23,150 nucleotides of DNA from a virus, in IMG/VR virus record IMGVR_UViG_3300037493_004751, positions 1-23,150 of that record. One strand, given 5' to 3'. Under the pieces are notes generated by a model. That model worked only from the letters and a program-made list of their open reading frames with translations, searched no databases and was not told where the DNA came from. Positions 20,053 to 23,150 of the stretch are shown piece by piece. The first letter of the stretch is position 1; every line of letters starts with the position of its first letter. The position numbers and the translations under genes are program-made.

Positions 20053-20703
20053 TTACCGCTTCGTAGTGATGCGGGAATTGATGGCCTTGGTGAATTCTTC
20101 AGGGCGACCCGCGAACTCGCGGACCATGTCCTGAACTTGACGAGGATCGAGGTCTGATTTCGGAAGCGCGGATCGGCTCATGTCGATACGGATCCCAACG
20201 GGATCGCGAGCGAAGAGGTCACGCCAAGTGTCAATGAGGTCGGAAGGGTCGCGACTTGCAGCAAGTTCAGCGATCAGACGCGGACGGCGGTCTGCGGGAA
20301 TGCGATATCCCTCAGTCTCCATTGCGTCGAGTTCACGACTGAACTTTTCGCGAGCGAGTTCCGAGCGCATCGACTGGAGTTCTCGCGACATCCGCGAGTT
20401 CTCCCGACGCATGGCAATAAAGTCGCCACCCTCACGCGGACGGCTGTAGCGCATTGCGGGGAAAACTTCTTCGGACTCCTCCTCTTCATCTCCTTCGCCG
20501 TCGTGGGATTGGATGTCAATGTGAACATCAGCCTCGCCATCATCTTCGGCAAATTGTTGTTGGATCATGTCATCCGCTGACATTTCATCCTTTTCGTCCT
20601 CTGAATCGTCGGCCTCAAAACGCTTCTTGAACTTTTGGTCGATTTCGTCCATTGAAGCCTTGAGCGCGTCGAGTTCAGCGCGCATATCGTTGTCATCGGG
20701 CAT
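20053..20703 (-). CDS. Possible separate scaffold protein from an internal start
   Basis: A nested product of 216 residues starting MPDDNDMRAEL at the ATG read from 20703 would contain only the acidic coiled-coil half of the 403-residue protein. Lambda C/Nu3 and Mu I/Z encode protease and scaffold this way. The ribosome site is weak (AAAGAGAAAAACCAA). An alternative internal ATG at 20763 gives MGTVGGGLST but has none. The nested start is inferred by analogy, so moderate confidence only. Confidence 0.5.
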   Translation of the reverse strand: MPDDNDMRAELDALKASMDEIDQKFKKRFEADDSEDEKDEMSADDMIQQQFAEDDGEADVHIDIQSHDGEGDEEEESEEVFPAMRYSRPREGGDFIAMRRENSRMSRELQSMRSELAREKFSRELDAMETEGYRIPADRRPRLIAELAASRDPSDLIDTWRDLFARDPVGIRIDMSRSALPKSDLDPRQVQDMVREFAGRPEEFTKAINSRITTKR

Positions 20704-21264
20704 TTGGTTTTTCTCTTTCGTAGAGGGGATGAATGTGGAGAGTCCTCCGCCGACAGTCCCCATGTCGAAACGAAGTGGGCGAGAGAAAGTCACAAGTTCG
20801 CCCTTGCGAACAAAATGAGTATCGGGAAGCGGTCGGCGTGGTGTTTCTCGCCCAAGCAGCGCGACTTCCGAAAGGTGATTGTGGTCCTGCCAAATCTCTG
20901 CGGAGCGACGAGGAAATGCATTGGTCGCGAGCAGTTTTTCAAACACGCTCCGCTCAACCTCGCAGTCTCCGACAATGTAGGCCACACCGCCGCGCTCCTC
21001 GTAATTCACCTTGGTGAATCGTCCCACGCTTGATTTAGGCTCGTTTCCGTCTCGCTCATGCATTACGACGAGGCGAGGGAACGAACCCTTGTCCATGTAC
21101 TGGCGGGTCGCAGCGACAATCTCGCGCACACGAGCGTTGTCGAATTTCTTGAGTTCGTCATCATTGTCGCCGTCGATTTTTGCGTCATAGGCGCAGAAAA
21201 CTTCAAGGTCGTGAATTACAACCTTGTCGCCATCGTCGGTGATTTTGTGTGAGGGGGTGGTCAT
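20053..21264 (-). CDS. Prohead protease fused to scaffold domain
   Basis: 403 residues. Residues 1-165 form the protease: RLVVMHERDG (H69), GRFTKVNYEERGGVAYIVGD, then RRSAEIWQDHNHLSEVALLG (S121). This matches the Mu gpI-type herpesvirus-like serine protease, where His and the Ser of a SAE box are catalytic. A linker follows with GGGLSTFIPST (172-182). Residues 188-403 are acidic and strongly coiled coil (DMRAELDALKASMDEIDQKF, MRRENSRMSRELQSMRSELA), the scaffold that templates the shell and is later removed. An internal ATG at residue 188 would give the scaffold alone. Overlaps the preceding gene by 4 bases. Confidence 0.85.
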   Translation of the reverse strand: MTTPSHKITDDGDKVVIHDLEVFCAYDAKIDGDNDDELKKFDNARVREIVAATRQYMDKGSFPRLVVMHERDGNEPKSSVGRFTKVNYEERGGVAYIVGDCEVERSVFEKLLATNAFPRRSAEIWQDHNHLSEVALLGRETPRRPLPDTHFVRKGELVTFSRPLRFDMGTVGGGLSTFIPSTKEKNQMPDDNDMRAELDALKASMDEIDQKFKKRFEADDSEDEKDEMSADDMIQQQFAEDDGEADVHIDIQSHDGEGDEEEESEEVFPAMRYSRPREGGDFIAMRRENSRMSRELQSMRSELAREKFSRELDAMETEGYRIPADRRPRLIAELAASRDPSDLIDTWRDLFARDPVGIRIDMSRSALPKSDLDPRQVQDMVREFAGRPEEFTKAINSRITTKR

Positions 21265-21779
21265 ACGAATCGGTAGAACGCGCCCATCTGTTGATCCGCG
21301 TTTGCCTGAAACTGCAATTGAATAAATTCAGACCCCATCGTGTCCACTACACAACTGGCCATTTCAAGACTAGCAACAACACCAATGTAGGTCTTTGGCA
21401 AGACATTTACGAGCAATGAAGCCGTAAGCGTCACAAGAGCCATCGGAGAAAGGCTTCCACTAATATTAAAGACAGGAGTTGTGCCTGTAGTCCTCGTCAA
21501 ACTAAAGGACGCTAGCACCTGTGGGAAATACCAAGTTGCGTCTATGGTAGATACATATTGAGAATAACCGACTACACGCATATTCATTGATGTAGCAGCA
21601 GGGTTATTGCAGAATGGGTGCAACGAGATGTTGCTGTTCCCTCTAAGATTTGTAATGACCGCGCCTACTGGCGCAGTAGTAGATGGCTGCGTAACAGGGT
21701 ACGCCGCGAACCCTAATCCCAAAGCAGTTGAAACTTTGCTTAAACGATTCTGTGGGTAGATATCGAACGATTCAGGCAT
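21261..21779 (-). CDS. Virion-type protein of unknown function, low-GC insert
   Basis: 172 residues, rich in T, S, V and A, beta-rich (GAVITNLRGNSNISLHP, FSLTRTTGTTPVFNISG, MALVTLTASLLVNVL), with no membrane segment or motif recognised. The ATG read from 21779 lies 12 bp after the MuF-like gene, and the stop overlaps the protease start. Parts of the gene are near 37-38% GC (for example 21361-21420 and 21541-21600), against 65% in a MuF stretch counted the same way, which suggests later acquisition. It stands among head genes, so an accessory capsid or spike protein is possible. No function is assigned. Confidence 0.65.
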   Translation of the reverse strand: MPESFDIYPQNRLSKVSTALGLGFAAYPVTQPSTTAPVGAVITNLRGNSNISLHPFCNNPAATSMNMRVVGYSQYVSTIDATWYFPQVLASFSLTRTTGTTPVFNISGSLSPMALVTLTASLLVNVLPKTYIGVVASLEMASCVVDTMGSEFIQLQFQANADQQMGAFYRFV

Positions 21780-21791
21780 GGCAAAAGTATA

Positions 21792-22946
21792 TCACCCTGC
21801 GATAAATCCTGTGTCGGGAACTGACCCGTTTGCTACCAATGCTTCCCGAATCCCGTTTTTGGTCTTGATGGCTGCAAAGTTCGGATTACCGTCCTCGTCG
21901 CACAGACCCTCGTTGACGGCGGTAGAAATTGGGATCGGGGTCCACGAGCAGCGGCAATTGAATCCGAGCGGGGTGGCAATGCCTGTTTGGTCAATCTGAT
22001 CGACAGTTGCAATGTAGCCGTCAAAGGCTCGATGTGTTAATCGGGTCCGTGGGTCTTTGGTCGAGCGAAACCGCAAGAGCGGGACGAATTTTCGCACAAG
22101 GTCATCGCGGCAAATGTCTAAGCGGCCTTGCGACTGCGCTCGATTGATGTTGGTCCTGTAGACCGTTTCAAGCCGAGCCTCGGTGAGATTTGTGGCGGTT
22201 TCAAGAATTGTGTGCGCGACAAAGTCACCCACGCCCATCTCCTCGACCTTTTTCCCCGCAACAGACACAGTCACATCCCCCCGAATCGCCGCTGCAAGGA
22301 TGTTTTTTGAGGTTTCAACCTGCTCCATCGTCATCCCCGTGACGAAAAATGACCCTCGCACTACCGCCTGCACCGTAGGGTTTCGACGCTTTTTGACTTC
22401 GTCAGAAGCGTCAGGGGGCAGTTCCTCAACCCGCGCTCGCGTCTTGCCTCGGATGAGTTCAGCGAGGTCGGGGGAGCGCAGCATGATACGCGAGAGCGCG
22501 TTCGCGGCTTCATCGTCTCGTACTTCGGTTGCGGACTGGAGAGCGTGAGCAATTAACGCTTCCCATTTTGCGCGGGTCAGCGGTAGCAGACGAATAAAAC
22601 GCTCAATCACTTCACGAGCGGGGCCACCCGCAAATTGCATCGTAATGCTTGAGATCTCAGTCCGCGACGGCGGCTCGTATCGCAGCGTGTCGATGTCACG
22701 AGCAAATGTCGCAGACGGCGGGGTGATTGCGGGTAGCGGAACACCTGACGCACGAGCGGATGTCAACGCTCCTGCGGCCCACGAGGAAAGCAAAAGAGCG
22801 GCGGTCGCCGTCTTCCACCGTTCCCAGTACTCGGTTGAGTCTTTACCCTCGACTTGTGCCGCAATCGCACGGCGGTACGCATCCTCGCCATATTCAACGA
22901 GGGCGGTCCACCCGCTATCCGCCTGTGATGGTTGGCCTACCACCAT
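21792..22946 (-). CDS. Mu F-like minor head protein
   Basis: 384 residues. The C-terminal half has the MuF signature: TVYRTNINRAQSQGRLDICR (residues 261-280), LLRFRSTKDPRTRLTHRAFD (290-309, with DPRTR and the histidine at 305), and TPLGFNCRCSWTPI (325-338) with the C-x-C pair at 331 and 333. Residues 1-240 are helical. MuF proteins (Mu gp30, SPP1 gp7) bind the portal, enter the procapsid and aid DNA ejection. It follows the portal with a 10-base overlap, as in Mu. No fused toxin domain is present. Confidence 0.9.
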   Translation of the reverse strand: MVVGQPSQADSGWTALVEYGEDAYRRAIAAQVEGKDSTEYWERWKTATAALLLSSWAAGALTSARASGVPLPAITPPSATFARDIDTLRYEPPSRTEISSITMQFAGGPAREVIERFIRLLPLTRAKWEALIAHALQSATEVRDDEAANALSRIMLRSPDLAELIRGKTRARVEELPPDASDEVKKRRNPTVQAVVRGSFFVTGMTMEQVETSKNILAAAIRGDVTVSVAGKKVEEMGVGDFVAHTILETATNLTEARLETVYRTNINRAQSQGRLDICRDDLVRKFVPLLRFRSTKDPRTRLTHRAFDGYIATVDQIDQTGIATPLGFNCRCSWTPIPISTAVNEGLCDEDGNPNFAAIKTKNGIREALVANGSVPDTGFIAG

Positions 22947-23150
22947 GATCGCCGCGAAAATGCCTTAGGTGCGCCTTCAGCGGGTTCTACCCCTTCGGCA
23001 GGCGCAGGAGATTCCTTGAGCCACCCCGCTATTTGATCCTGCGGCGAGTCTGCGGTCGCGGCGGCAACGCTCGCAGGCCCACCGAGGGTTGCTTCATCCG
23101 CCTGAGGCTCTGACAGGCCGAGGAGGTCGCGCACCTCGCGGACTGACACT
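22937..23150 (-). CDS. C-terminal fragment of Mu gp29-like portal protein
   Basis: About 70 residues before the stop; the frame is open to the right edge and the GTG near 23149 is unlikely to be the true start. The fragment VREVRDLLGLSEPQADEATL, followed by an alanine and proline-rich tail (GWLKESPAPAEGVEPAEGA), is typical of the C-terminus of DUF935 portal proteins. Those proteins form the 12-subunit DNA gate of the head. Position next to the MuF gene supports this. The N-terminal bulk, and the terminase that should precede it, lie outside the window. Confidence 0.7.
   Translation of the reverse strand, partial: VSVREVRDLLGLSEPQADEATLGGPASVAAATADSPQDQIAGWLKESPAPAEGVEPAEGAPKAFSRRSWW

Noticed and set aside
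20040-20055. Poly-A run as a second frameshift site at the start of the decoration gene
   Set aside because: The run lies at and after the protease stop, no useful continuing frame follows, and it serves as the ribosome site region.

Overview
The window is a contiguous piece of a tailed double-stranded DNA bacteriophage or prophage. It has a Mu-like head module joined to a long, non-contractile (siphovirus-type) tail module. The standard bacterial code is used, GC content is moderately high (mid-50s to 60s percent in most genes), and genes are packed with ATGA, TGATG or TAATG start-stop overlaps. No integrase, terminase, DNA polymerase, helicase or endolysin lies inside the window. A portal fragment runs off the right edge and a small gene runs off the left edge. 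I cannot name the host from sequence. A probable lipoprotein in the lysis/membrane cluster and sigma70-type promoters fit a double-membraned bacterium.

Layout. (1) Positions 1-418, minus strand: a short leftward operon with a helix-turn-helix-like small protein and a second partial gene. It is driven by a strong promoter that places the transcription start at the start codon (leaderless). (2) Positions 419-1070: no protein gene. This stretch holds a promoter, a roughly 380-nt run of clean hairpins ending in an intrinsic terminator (a candidate structured non-coding RNA), and the first of four near-identical promoter cassettes. (3) Positions 1071-6636, plus strand: early/accessory genes in four transcription units. 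They include a CsrA-like protein, a RusA Holliday-junction resolvase, a Bet/RecT single-strand annealing protein, a Gp157-family protein, a small CxxC protein, an excisionase-type HTH protein and several unknowns. Four units start with the same cassette: a TTG(C/A)NN -35 box, a 17-bp spacer filled by a CCTAY-N6-RTAGG inverted repeat, a TA(N)3T -10 box, exactly 6 nt, then a 7-bp hairpin with AUG in its loop. (4) Positions 6690-6722: a hairpin where the two arms converge. (5) Positions 6726-23150, minus strand: the late operon, read right to left. Its order is portal end, MuF, an unknown virion-type gene, protease plus scaffold, decoration-like protein, major capsid, terminator, DUF1320/gp36-like, gpG/virion-morphogenesis-like, two tandem tail-tube genes, tail chaperones with a programmed -1 frameshift, a tail gene, tape measure, two large tail-tip genes, a small tail gene, a glycine-rich adhesin, a small-membrane-protein (lysis-like) cluster, a very cysteine-rich protein and a zinc-ribbon protein.

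How it works together: the left arm looks like a repressor-controlled early regulon, since one palindrome sits inside four promoters. It supplies recombination functions (Bet with RusA) and possible post-transcriptional control (CsrA-like protein, 5' hairpins, structured RNA). The right arm builds the virion. The most noteworthy items are the structured RNA at about 579-957, the four-copy promoter/operator/hairpin cassette, the CsrA-like gene, a lambda-like GGGAAAA frameshift site with a downstream stem, a duplicated tail-tube gene, and a peptide shared by the capsid protein and the protease/scaffold protein.
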